From Myxococcaceae bacterium (GTDB lineage Bacteria > Myxococcota_A > UBA9160): a stretch of 33,989 nt of DNA. The DNA lies in the NCBI GenBank assembly GCA_905339255.1, contig CAJPFO010000166.1:1-33989 (forward strand). Direction: 5' to 3'. The translations under genes and the position numbers were made by a program. This document shows, piece after piece, positions 23,773 to 31,024 of this stretch. The notes beneath the pieces are model-generated. The model was not told the DNA's origin, searched no databases, and was given only the letters and a program-made list of their open reading frames with translations. Each line of letters opens with the position of its first letter. Within the stretch, counting starts at the first letter, position 1.

Positions 23773-24279
23773 ATGCGGAAGACGTCGATTGCGCGCGTGG
23801 CATGCCTCGCGCTCCTCGCCGGGGCCATCGCTTCGGGTTGCGCCAAGAAGCCCGATGCCTCGCAGCCGCTCATGCCGAGCGGCACGACCGGCGAGTTCAT
23901 GGAAGAGGACATCACCGAGACCGTCTCGGGCCCCGTGCGGGTGCCCGAGCTCAAGACGCTCTACTTCGACTACGACCGCTACAACCTGAAGAGCGACCAG
24001 CTCCCCGTGGCAAAGGCCAACGTGGGGCACATCGAACGGCGCCCCGAATGGAAGCAGATCGTCCTCGAGGGCAACTGCGACGAGCGCGGTACCGAGGAGT
24101 ACAACCTCGCACTCGGCGACAAGCGCGCGAATGCGGTCGCGGATTACTACATCAAGCTCGGCGTTCCCTCGTCGAAGATCGTGACGGTGAGCTTCGGCTC
24201 GAGTCGCCCGGCGGTGCAGGGACACGACGAGGCCGCGTGGAAGTTCAACCGCCGCGTCGACACGCTCGTCAACAAGTAG
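23773..24279 (+). CDS. pal: peptidoglycan-associated lipoprotein (Pal/OmpA-like)
   Basis: 168 residues. A lipoprotein signal ends in AIASGC, putting the lipidated Cys at about residue 23. The C-terminal OmpA-like domain has LYFDYDRYNLKSDQ, VLEGNCDERGTEEYNLALGDKRANAV (the Asp and Arg that hold diaminopimelate) and a final NRRVD segment. Pal is anchored in the outer membrane and grips peptidoglycan as part of the Tol-Pal system, although no tol genes are in the window. The ATG at 23773 follows GGGGGG at good spacing; an earlier ATG (23755) would spoil the signal peptide. A strong hairpin follows. Confidence 0.93.
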   Translation: MRKTSIARVACLALLAGAIASGCAKKPDASQPLMPSGTTGEFMEEDITETVSGPVRVPELKTLYFDYDRYNLKSDQLPVAKANVGHIERRPEWKQIVLEGNCDERGTEEYNLALGDKRANAVADYYIKLGVPSSKIVTVSFGSSRPAVQGHDEAAWKFNRRVDTLVNK

Positions 24280-24298
24280 CTCGGCGATTTCCGGGGAA

Positions 24299-24327
24299 CA
24301 CGGCGGGCGCGACGAGCGCCCGCCGTG
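24299..24327. terminator. 12-bp perfect hairpin between pal and the efflux operon
   Basis: CACGGCGGGCGC-GACGA-GCGCCCGCCGTG, a 12-bp perfect stem almost entirely G:C, placed 20 bases after the pal stop and 10 bases before the end of the convergent efflux operon. It is the strongest hairpin I found in the window and has no T run. Shared terminator for both directions. Confidence 0.75.
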
Positions 24328-24336
24328 CGCCTCCGC

Positions 24337-27300
24337 TCAGGAGCGGCCCGTCCGTGGCAGGCTCCTCTCCTTCCAGATCGCGTAGAGAGCCGGGTAGACC
24401 AGGAGTTCGACGGCAAACGAAGTCACGAGGCCGCCGATCATCGGGGCCGCGATGCGCTTCATGACGTCGGCCCCGGTCCCGCTGCTCCAGAACAGCGGGG
24501 TGAGCCCGACGATCATCGTGAGGACGGTCATGAGCTTCGGGCGGATCCGGTCGGCGGCTCCTTCGACGACCGCTTCGCCGAGATCGCCGAAGTCGCGCAG
24601 GCGTCCCTCCGCCGCGCGGCGATCGTGGACCAAGCGGAGGTAGAGCAGCATCACGACGCCGTTTTGCGCGTCGAGGCCGGCGAGCGCGATGATCCCCACC
24701 CACACGGCGACGCTCAGATGGTAGTCGAGGAGAGCGAGCGCCCAGACGGCCCCGATGAGCGAGAAGGGAACGAGGCCGAGAATGAGCGCGGTCTCGACGA
24801 CGGAGCCCGTGTTCAGGTAGAGGAGCAGCGCGACCAGCGCGAGCGTGAGCGGGACCACGACGAGGAGCTGCGATTTCGCCCGCTCGAACGACTGGTACTG
24901 CCCGGCCCATTCGAGGCGCACCCCGCGCGGAAGCTCGACCTCGCGCGCCACCGCTTCGCGCGCGCCTTCGACGTAGTCGACGATTCCGACCCCGCCGACG
25001 TCGACCGAGACGATTCCGAGAAGCTGCCCGTCTTCGCTCCGGATCATCGGGGGACCCATCTCGAAGCGAATGTCCGCCACCTGGGAGAGGGGGACCTGCG
25101 CGCCGGAGGGAGCCGTGACGAGCATCCGCGAGAGCGTATCGGGATCCTGCCGGAAATCGCGCGCGTAGCGTACCTGGATCGGATAACGCTCGCGTCCTTC
25201 GATCGTCTCGGAAATCGCTTCACCACCGAGCGCAGCCTCGATCACGCGGTTCAGGTCCTCGACCCGGATGCCGAGTCGAGCGGCACGGTCGCGATCGATC
25301 CGCACGTCGAGATAGAAGCCGCCCGTCGTCCGCTCGGCGACGGCGCTGCGGGTCGACGGGAGCCTCGCGAGCGCCTTCTCGACGAGCACCGACGCCCGCT
25401 CGATCGTCGCGAGGTCGGGGCCGAAGACCTTCACGCCGAGCTGGCTCCGGATCCCGGTGGCCTGCATTTCGGTGCGCGTCTGGATCGGCATCCAGAAGAT
25501 GTTCGGCATTCCGGGGTAGCGGAGTTTCTCGTCCATCTCGCGGAGCAGGGAGTCGAAGTCGACTTCCGGCCGCCATGGGTCGGGAGGGCGGAGCGTGACG
25601 GTCGTCTCGATCATCGAAAGCGGTGCGGGATCGGTCGCGGAGTCGGCACGGCCGATCTTGCCGAAGACGCGTTCGACCTCGGGGAAGGAGGCGAGCTCCC
25701 GGTCCATCCGTTGCAGCACTTCGGCGGCGGCCGTGATCGAGGTCCCCGGGGTTCCCGTCGGCATGTAGAGGATCGTTCCCTCGTTGAGCGGCGGCATGAA
25801 CTCGCTCCCGAGTCGGAAGAACGCGGGCAGCGTTGCGGCGAGCGCCACGAGCGAGAGTCCGACGAGCGGGTAGCGGAAGCGGAGGCCGAAACGGACGACG
25901 GGGGCGTAGACACGGACGAGGGCACGATTGAGCGGGTTCTCGTGCTCGGCGCGGATGCGGCCTCGGACGAGGAGCGAGGCGAGCGCCGGCGTCAGCGTGA
26001 TCGAGAGGATCGCTGCCGCCGCCATCGCGTAGGTCTTGGTGAAGGCGAGCGGGCGGAAGAGCCTTCCCGATTGCCCTTCGAGCATGAAGATCGGAAGGAA
26101 GGAGACGGTCACGACGAGAAGCGAGAAAAAGACGCTCGGCCCGACTTCCTGCATGGCTCGAAGCACGACGTCGTTTCGCAACCCCGGTCGCCCGGCCGAC
26201 TCCCAGCCCTCGAGGCGCCGATGGACGTTCTCGACGAGGATGATCGCAGCGTCGACCATCGCGCCGATCGCGATCGCGATCCCGCCGAGCGACATGATGT
26301 TCGCCGTGAGGTGCTGGTGCTGCATCGGAATGAACGCGAGCGCGACTCCAACGGGGATGGTGAGGATCGGGATGAGTGCGCTCCGGAGATGGAGCAGGAA
26401 GATCACGATCACGGCCGCGACGACGATCATCTCCTCGACGAGGGTCCGGCGTAGCGTGTCGATCGCCCGATGGATCAACTCGGAACGGTCGTAGGTGACG
26501 ACGATCTCGACCCCGGAAGGAAGCGTCGCCTCGACCTCCGCGAGTCGAGCCTTCACCCGATCGATGACCTCGAGCGCATTGTTCCCGAGTCGCATCACGA
26601 CGACTCCGCCGACCACCTCGCCTTCGCCGTCGAGATCGACGAAGCCCCGCTGCATCGCCGCACCGACGACGACCTCGGCGACGTCGCCGACCGTCACGGG
26701 AGCGCCGCGATCCGAGACGCGCAGCGGGATCCGGCGCAGGTCGTCGATTCCGGTCAGATAGCCACGGCCCCGGACCACGACCTCGTGTCCGGCGAGATCG
26801 AGCAGGCGGCCGCCCGTATCCTGGTTCGATGCGCGGACGGCGTCGATCACGTCGGTGACACCGATCCGGAAGGCGAGGAGCTTCATGGGGTCGACGAGCA
26901 CCTGGTATTCGCGGACGGCGCCCCCTACCGAAGCGACCTCTGCGACTCCCGGGACGCTCGCGAGCGCGTAGCGCAGCACCCAATCCTGAAGCGTGCGGAG
27001 ATCGGCGAGGTCGTGCGCGCCGCTGCGGTCGACGAGCGCGTACTGGAACACCCAACCGACCCCCGTCGCGTCGGGGCCGATCTCGGGAGTGACGCCCTGC
27101 GGGAGCGACCCTCCTGCGCCGCTCAGGTACTCGAGCACGCGGCTGCGCGCCCAGTAGAGATCGGTTCCTTCTTCGAAGACGACGTAGACGAACGAGATGC
27201 CGAAGTCCGACTGCCCGCGCACGTAGGAGACGCCCGGAGCGGCGAGCAGTCGCGACGAGATCGGATACGTGATCTGGTCCTCGACGAGATCGGGGCTCCT

Positions 27301-27492
27301 CCCGGGCCACTCGGTCGTGACGATCACCTGCACGTCTCCGAGATCCGGGATCGCGTCGAGAGGCGCCGTACGCAGCGCCTGCACGCCCCAGAGCGTCGCT
27401 GCAGCGACGGCGAGGATCGCGACCGCGCGATGGCGGGCGCAAAGCGCGATCCACCAGGCGATCGGGCCGGTGGGATCGGAGGCGCCGGTCAC
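24337..27492 (-). CDS. heavy-metal RND efflux permease (CusA/CzcA family)
   Basis: 1051 residues, inner-membrane proton-driven pump of the HME-RND family. Seen are IPDLGDVQVIVTTEWPG (48-64), the TM4 proton-relay region GGIAIAIGAMVDAAIILVEN with Asp414, FMPPLNEGTILYMPTGTPG, GRADSATDPAPL and MPIQTRTEMQATGIRS (Met676). The GAMVDAAI form is that of the Cu(I)/Ag(I) branch (CusA/SilA) rather than the Zn/Co/Cd branch. Of the three CusA metal-binding methionines as I recall them, only the one in TEMQATGI is clearly kept; the other two regions read AARLGI and VTAPSGAQ. The GTG start overlaps the stop of the adaptor gene (GTGA). Substrate metal therefore uncertain. Confidence 0.92.
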   Translation of the reverse strand: MTGASDPTGPIAWWIALCARHRAVAILAVAAATLWGVQALRTAPLDAIPDLGDVQVIVTTEWPGRSPDLVEDQITYPISSRLLAAPGVSYVRGQSDFGISFVYVVFEEGTDLYWARSRVLEYLSGAGGSLPQGVTPEIGPDATGVGWVFQYALVDRSGAHDLADLRTLQDWVLRYALASVPGVAEVASVGGAVREYQVLVDPMKLLAFRIGVTDVIDAVRASNQDTGGRLLDLAGHEVVVRGRGYLTGIDDLRRIPLRVSDRGAPVTVGDVAEVVVGAAMQRGFVDLDGEGEVVGGVVVMRLGNNALEVIDRVKARLAEVEATLPSGVEIVVTYDRSELIHRAIDTLRRTLVEEMIVVAAVIVIFLLHLRSALIPILTIPVGVALAFIPMQHQHLTANIMSLGGIAIAIGAMVDAAIILVENVHRRLEGWESAGRPGLRNDVVLRAMQEVGPSVFFSLLVVTVSFLPIFMLEGQSGRLFRPLAFTKTYAMAAAAILSITLTPALASLLVRGRIRAEHENPLNRALVRVYAPVVRFGLRFRYPLVGLSLVALAATLPAFFRLGSEFMPPLNEGTILYMPTGTPGTSITAAAEVLQRMDRELASFPEVERVFGKIGRADSATDPAPLSMIETTVTLRPPDPWRPEVDFDSLLREMDEKLRYPGMPNIFWMPIQTRTEMQATGIRSQLGVKVFGPDLATIERASVLVEKALARLPSTRSAVAERTTGGFYLDVRIDRDRAARLGIRVEDLNRVIEAALGGEAISETIEGRERYPIQVRYARDFRQDPDTLSRMLVTAPSGAQVPLSQVADIRFEMGPPMIRSEDGQLLGIVSVDVGGVGIVDYVEGAREAVAREVELPRGVRLEWAGQYQSFERAKSQLLVVVPLTLALVALLLYLNTGSVVETALILGLVPFSLIGAVWALALLDYHLSVAVWVGIIALAGLDAQNGVVMLLYLRLVHDRRAAEGRLRDFGDLGEAVVEGAADRIRPKLMTVLTMIVGLTPLFWSSGTGADVMKRIAAPMIGGLVTSFAVELLVYPALYAIWKERSLPRTGRS

Positions 27493-29039
27493 CACTGCTC
27501 GAGCGCCGTGCCGAGTCGGCTCTCGGAAGCGATCAGATAGTTGCCCGAGACGACGATCGCCTCGCCCGCGTCGAGCCCCGAGAGGACTTCGAGGCGCTCG
27601 CCGTCTCGATGGCCGGTCGTGATGGCGCGCGGCCGGAGCCTCCCCTCGCCGGCGTCGACGAAGACGAAGCGGCGATCGCCCGCGTAGAGAACCGCCGACG
27701 CCGGAACGACGATCCGCCGCCCGAGGTCGCGGCGGAGCCACACGGTCGCGTACATGCCCGGCAGCAGGATGCCGTCCCGGTTTGCGAGCTCGATCCGCGC
27801 GCGTGCGGTTCGCGTCTCGCCGTCGAGAAAGGGATTGACGAGCGAGACCGTGCCTTCGAAGCGCTCGCCCGGGAGATACACGAGCGCGATCTCGGCTGCG
27901 TCACCGGGCCGGACGAGGGCGAGATCGGCTTCGTAGAGCTCCGCCTCGATCCAGACCCGGTCGACGGCGGCGATCCGGAAGAGCCGCTCGTTCGCGCTCG
28001 TCCCGCTCCCGTCGACGACGTTCTTCTCGATGACGACGCCACTCACGGGCGAGCGGAACGGGACGTATTCGAGCGGCACACCCGTTTGCGCGACGTGATC
28101 GATGTCCGCACCCGACATCCCCCAGAGCCGGAGCCGGCCGCGTGCGGCCGTCGCGACGGCGTCGCTCCGTCCGCTGCCGAGCGCCGTCAGGTACTCACGC
28201 TGCGCGGCGAGGAGCTCGGGGCTGTAGAGCGTGAAGAGGAGATCCCCGGCGCGGACCGGGTTCCCGGGAGCCGGGACGCGGACCGAGCCGACGGTCCCGC
28301 CGACCCGAGGCGCGATGTCCTGGATCGCTCCTCGATCGTACTCGACGAGGCCGACCGCGCGGATCGTGACTTCGAAAGGCTCGAGCCGGACCGGAGCGAT
28401 CCGGATCCCGGTCCGCTGCCGGCGCCCGGGATCGACGAAGACCTCTCCGGCGAATCCCCCCCCGGCGTCGGTTGGGGCGGGCGCCTCCTCCGGAGCCCGT
28501 GTGTGTCCTGCGTGCCCGCCGTGCGGATCGTGTGCGGCTGCGTCAGCGGCGCCTTCGCCGGTGGGCGCGTGGCTCGACGAGCGAGGAGGCGGCGCCCTCC
28601 GCGCGGTGAGCGAGAAACCGCTCCGCCCGGTCATGAGCGAGCCCTCTGCCGAGAGCGATGACGATGCGGCATGGACCGAGACGTCGATCCGATAGCTTCC
28701 GTCCATGTCGAGCCCGAACGTGGCCTCGTAGCGGCCTTCGCCGAGCGGGCGAACGCGAGCGGGACCCCCCATCTGCGCCATGGCGCCCATCGCGGGCATG
28801 ATCACCTTCACCTCGACGTGGGCATCCGGGACGGGACGGCCGCCGGCGTCGAGGACGAGGAGCTCGAGGAGGTTCTCGCCGGTGCGAGGAACCACGGGGT
28901 CGAGCCGCGCTTCGACGACGAGCCCACCTCCCTCGACGCGGACCGGATCGGCTCCATCGCGGCCGCAGCTCGCGGTCGCCGTCACGAGCAAGAAGAACGC
29001 GAACACGGCACGCGCCGGGCTCTCCAATAGACACTTCAT
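27489..29039 (-). CDS. RND periplasmic adaptor (CusB-like) with YtkA/FixH-like N-terminal domain
   Basis: 516 residues. A lipoprotein signal ends TATASC (Cys25), so it should be anchored on the periplasmic side of a membrane. Residues about 38-125 look like a YtkA/FixH-type beta domain and contain MPAMGAMAQM, with methionines at 81, 84, 87 and 90. A flexible linker carries HDPHGGHAGH, with histidines at 170, 173, 176 and 179. From about 197 on it is a membrane-fusion protein: GEVFVDPGRRQRTGI, PRVGGTVGSV (lipoyl half), PFRSPVSGVVIEKNV and a beta-barrel ending in LDAGEAIVVSGNYLIASES. It joins the pump to the outer channel and may hand over metal. Its ATG overlaps the stop of the channel gene (ATGA). 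Confidence 0.9.
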   Translation of the reverse strand: MKCLLESPARAVFAFFLLVTATASCGRDGADPVRVEGGGLVVEARLDPVVPRTGENLLELLVLDAGGRPVPDAHVEVKVIMPAMGAMAQMGGPARVRPLGEGRYEATFGLDMDGSYRIDVSVHAASSSLSAEGSLMTGRSGFSLTARRAPPPRSSSHAPTGEGAADAAAHDPHGGHAGHTRAPEEAPAPTDAGGGFAGEVFVDPGRRQRTGIRIAPVRLEPFEVTIRAVGLVEYDRGAIQDIAPRVGGTVGSVRVPAPGNPVRAGDLLFTLYSPELLAAQREYLTALGSGRSDAVATAARGRLRLWGMSGADIDHVAQTGVPLEYVPFRSPVSGVVIEKNVVDGSGTSANERLFRIAAVDRVWIEAELYEADLALVRPGDAAEIALVYLPGERFEGTVSLVNPFLDGETRTARARIELANRDGILLPGMYATVWLRRDLGRRIVVPASAVLYAGDRRFVFVDAGEGRLRPRAITTGHRDGERLEVLSGLDAGEAIVVSGNYLIASESRLGTALEQW

Positions 29040-30397
29040 GGTGTTGCTCCTCTCGAGGTCCCGGGGATCCGGCCGAGCGCGCGGTCGAGCTCGGCGCGGC
29101 GGCGGCTCACGTCGGCGCGTGCGGCCTCGCGTTCGAGCTCGGCGCTTCGCAGTCCGCGTTCGGCTTCGATCAGCGTTTCGAAGCTCCCCGTTCCCGACTG
29201 GTACGCAATCCTCGCCGCGTCGGAGAATTCGCGTGCCGCCGGGACGAGTTCGGTCTCCTGCAGGTGCAGGACGTGGCGCGCCTCGCGAAGGCGCTCTGCC
29301 GCGCTCGCGACCGAGAAGCGGACCTCGTCCGCCTTCGCGTCGGCCTCGCTCTCCGCCTGCTCGAGCCGCGCCTGCGCCTCGTCGAGCGCCGCCGCGCGCC
29401 GCTCGCGTTGGAGCGGGACATTGAGCTGGATCCCGATCGAGGGCTGGAGCGGGCGTTCCTGCCAGAAGGCGTCCCAACCGGCGACGACGGTGAAGTCCGG
29501 GAAGTAGTCGAGCGCGGCGGCGCCGACCGCGGCCTGCCCGGCTCCGATTCTCGCGTATGCGGCACGAAGCTCGGGCCGCTCTGCGAGCGCGGTCGAGACG
29601 AGCGCGTCGGTCGCGTCGGCTGCCGCGTCGTCGCCGGCCTCGATCTCGATCGTCGCGGGAGGCGGCGGGATCGGTGCGAGCGGAGGACGGTGCAGGAGCA
29701 GGTTCATCTGCTGCGCGATCGTCCGCAGCGCCGTGGCGTAGCGGATCCGATCGTGGCGACGGTGAGCGAGTTCGGCGGCTGCCCACACCGGATCCTGCAG
29801 AGCGACCTCTCCCGATTCGAGCCTCGCGATGGCGCCTTGCTCGAGTTCTTCGAGGAGGCGGATGTGGTGTTCCTCCACCTCGATCGAGCGGGCAGCGAGG
29901 ACGTAATCGTCGAAGAGAAGAGAGGCCAGGAGCGCGAGCTCGAGCCTCGCGGCCTCGAAGTCACCCGCCATCGCCTCGGCCTCGGCGAGCGCGACCTCCC
30001 CGCGGAGCGCGAGTTTTCCCGGGAACGGGATCTCCTGGCTCACGTCGACCTTCCAGCCGTCGCGCACCTCGGCGGCGCCGAACGAACGCGGACCGATCGC
30101 CATGCCGAGCATCGGGTCGGCGAGCGCCGTCTGTTGCGGATGGCGGGCGAGCGCGGCGCGCCACGCGGCGCGTGCCGAACGGAGCGTCGGGTTGCGCTGG
30201 AGCACGGCGCGGACGAGCGCTTCGCGCTCGAGCGCGGGGGCTGCACGGAACGGGTCGTCGTCGAGAGAGGCCGGACGAAGCTCGGTGCGAGCGAGCTCCT
30301 GCGCCAGCATCTGGTAGCGCGCGCCGCCGCCCGCACAGGCCGTCGCGAGGACGGCCTGGAGCGCGAGGACGAGGGCACGCCGGAACGCGGCATGCAT
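29036..30397 (-). CDS. TolC-family outer-membrane efflux protein (CusC-like lipoprotein)
   Basis: 453 residues. A probable lipoprotein signal ends LATAC (about Cys21). The rest has the TolC pattern of two similar halves of long helices and short strands, for example EALVRAVLQRNPTLRSARAAW and LVSTALAERPELRAAYARI, which open each half, and KVDVSQEIPFPGKLALRGE and IGIQLNVPLQRERRAAALDE, which end the strands. It would form the trimeric exit duct for the CusA/CusB-like pump. ATG 30397 is preferred to the upstream GTG (30427) because the signal peptide then starts properly and a GGGGA lies upstream. There is a 72-base gap to the preceding small gene. Confidence 0.9.
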   Translation of the reverse strand: MHAAFRRALVLALQAVLATACAGGGARYQMLAQELARTELRPASLDDDPFRAAPALEREALVRAVLQRNPTLRSARAAWRAALARHPQQTALADPMLGMAIGPRSFGAAEVRDGWKVDVSQEIPFPGKLALRGEVALAEAEAMAGDFEAARLELALLASLLFDDYVLAARSIEVEEHHIRLLEELEQGAIARLESGEVALQDPVWAAAELAHRRHDRIRYATALRTIAQQMNLLLHRPPLAPIPPPPATIEIEAGDDAAADATDALVSTALAERPELRAAYARIGAGQAAVGAAALDYFPDFTVVAGWDAFWQERPLQPSIGIQLNVPLQRERRAAALDEAQARLEQAESEADAKADEVRFSVASAAERLREARHVLHLQETELVPAAREFSDAARIAYQSGTGSFETLIEAERGLRSAELEREAARADVSRRRAELDRALGRIPGTSRGATP

Positions 30398-30469
30398 CGG
30401 TGGATCCCCATGGTGACGGCCGGACACGACCGCCCGGCCTCGGAACGCAGTGGACGCTGCGGAGGGGGA

Positions 30470-30862
30470 TCAGACCTGGAGGACGACGGAACGTTTGCGC
30501 GGCGGCGCCACGCCGATGCGCTCGTCGATCCCGGCGCGAAGCGCCGGCCGCTCGATGATCGCAAAGAGCCGTGGCGGGCTCGCGAGCCAGAGCACGACCG
30601 CCGGCGCGACTTCGTGGCCCGCGGAGCTCGCGGCCGCCACCTGCTGGCAGCAGACGAGAGGAAGCGGCCAATGGCACGGCGACGCCGGCGCGGGAGGTTT
30701 CGGAGCCGGAACGGGCTCGCCCGCTGCAGGGGAGTGGTCGCAATGCGATACCGGGGCGGCCGCCCCGGCCGAACTCGAGGCCCGAGGCGTGAGCGTCGCG
30801 AGCGCGCCGAGGCCGAGCCAGGCGGCGAGCAGCAGCGGCACCCAACGCTGCGGATGCGACAT
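30470..30862 (-). CDS. small Cys/His-rich membrane or periplasmic protein leading the metal-efflux operon
   Basis: 130 residues, family not recognised. An N-terminal hydrophobic helix (8-24) could be a signal or anchor. Then come a Pro/Ala-rich stretch and metal-type ligands: SHCDH (His40, Cys41, His43), PCHW (Cys63, His64) and VCCQQ (Cys71, Cys72), and a second hydrophobic patch (87-95). Small proteins of this kind precede many Cus-type operons, where a metal-binding or sensing role is suspected; here that is inference from position and residues. Its ATG (30862) has no ribosome site and sits six bases from a -10-like box. Confidence 0.65.
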   Translation of the reverse strand: MSHPQRWVPLLLAAWLGLGALATLTPRASSSAGAAAPVSHCDHSPAAGEPVPAPKPPAPASPCHWPLPLVCCQQVAAASSAGHEVAPAVVLWLASPPRLFAIIERPALRAGIDERIGVAPPRKRSVVLQV

Positions 30863-30868
30863 GGCGCA

Positions 30869-30897
30869 AGCATCCCGCCTCGCTCCCGACCGGTCAA
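30869..30897 (-). promoter_or_regulatory. candidate promoter of the metal-efflux operon (leaderless geometry)
   Basis: On the minus strand TTGACC (30897-30892), a 17-base spacer and GATGCT (30874-30869), then six bases TGCGCC and the ATG at 30862. The -35 matches five of six consensus positions. The spacer is 17 bases, not the long 19-20 base spacer of MerR/CueR-type promoters, and no MerR-like dyad is evident. Confidence 0.5.
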
Positions 30898-30964
30898 GGT
30901 GCAAAGCGGTCGCTCGATCGCAGGCCTCCGGCGAGCCGGTCCGGCCTCGTCGCGGGCGGCTTCG

Positions 30965-30992
30965 TTGCCGCTTGCGTCCGCGGGGTGATAGT
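30965..30992 (+). promoter_or_regulatory. candidate promoter of the ThDP enzyme gene
   Basis: TTGCCG (30965-30970), a 16-base spacer and GATAGT (30987-30992) in the 162-base divergent region. The leader would be about 25-30 bases and includes GAGG (31013-31016), eight bases before the ATG at 31025. Moderate box quality. Confidence 0.4.
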
Positions 30993-31024
30993 GTCCCAAG
31001 ACCCATCCACGCGAGGTCCTCCCC

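Noticed and set aside
24325-26454. Long open frame antisense to the RND permease
   Set aside because: Highly charged, motif-free translation opposite a well-conserved pump; a mirror of codon bias.
30869-30897. CueR/MerR-type operator for the metal operon
   Set aside because: The spacer is 17 bases and no dyad of the expected form is present; an ordinary promoter explains it better.
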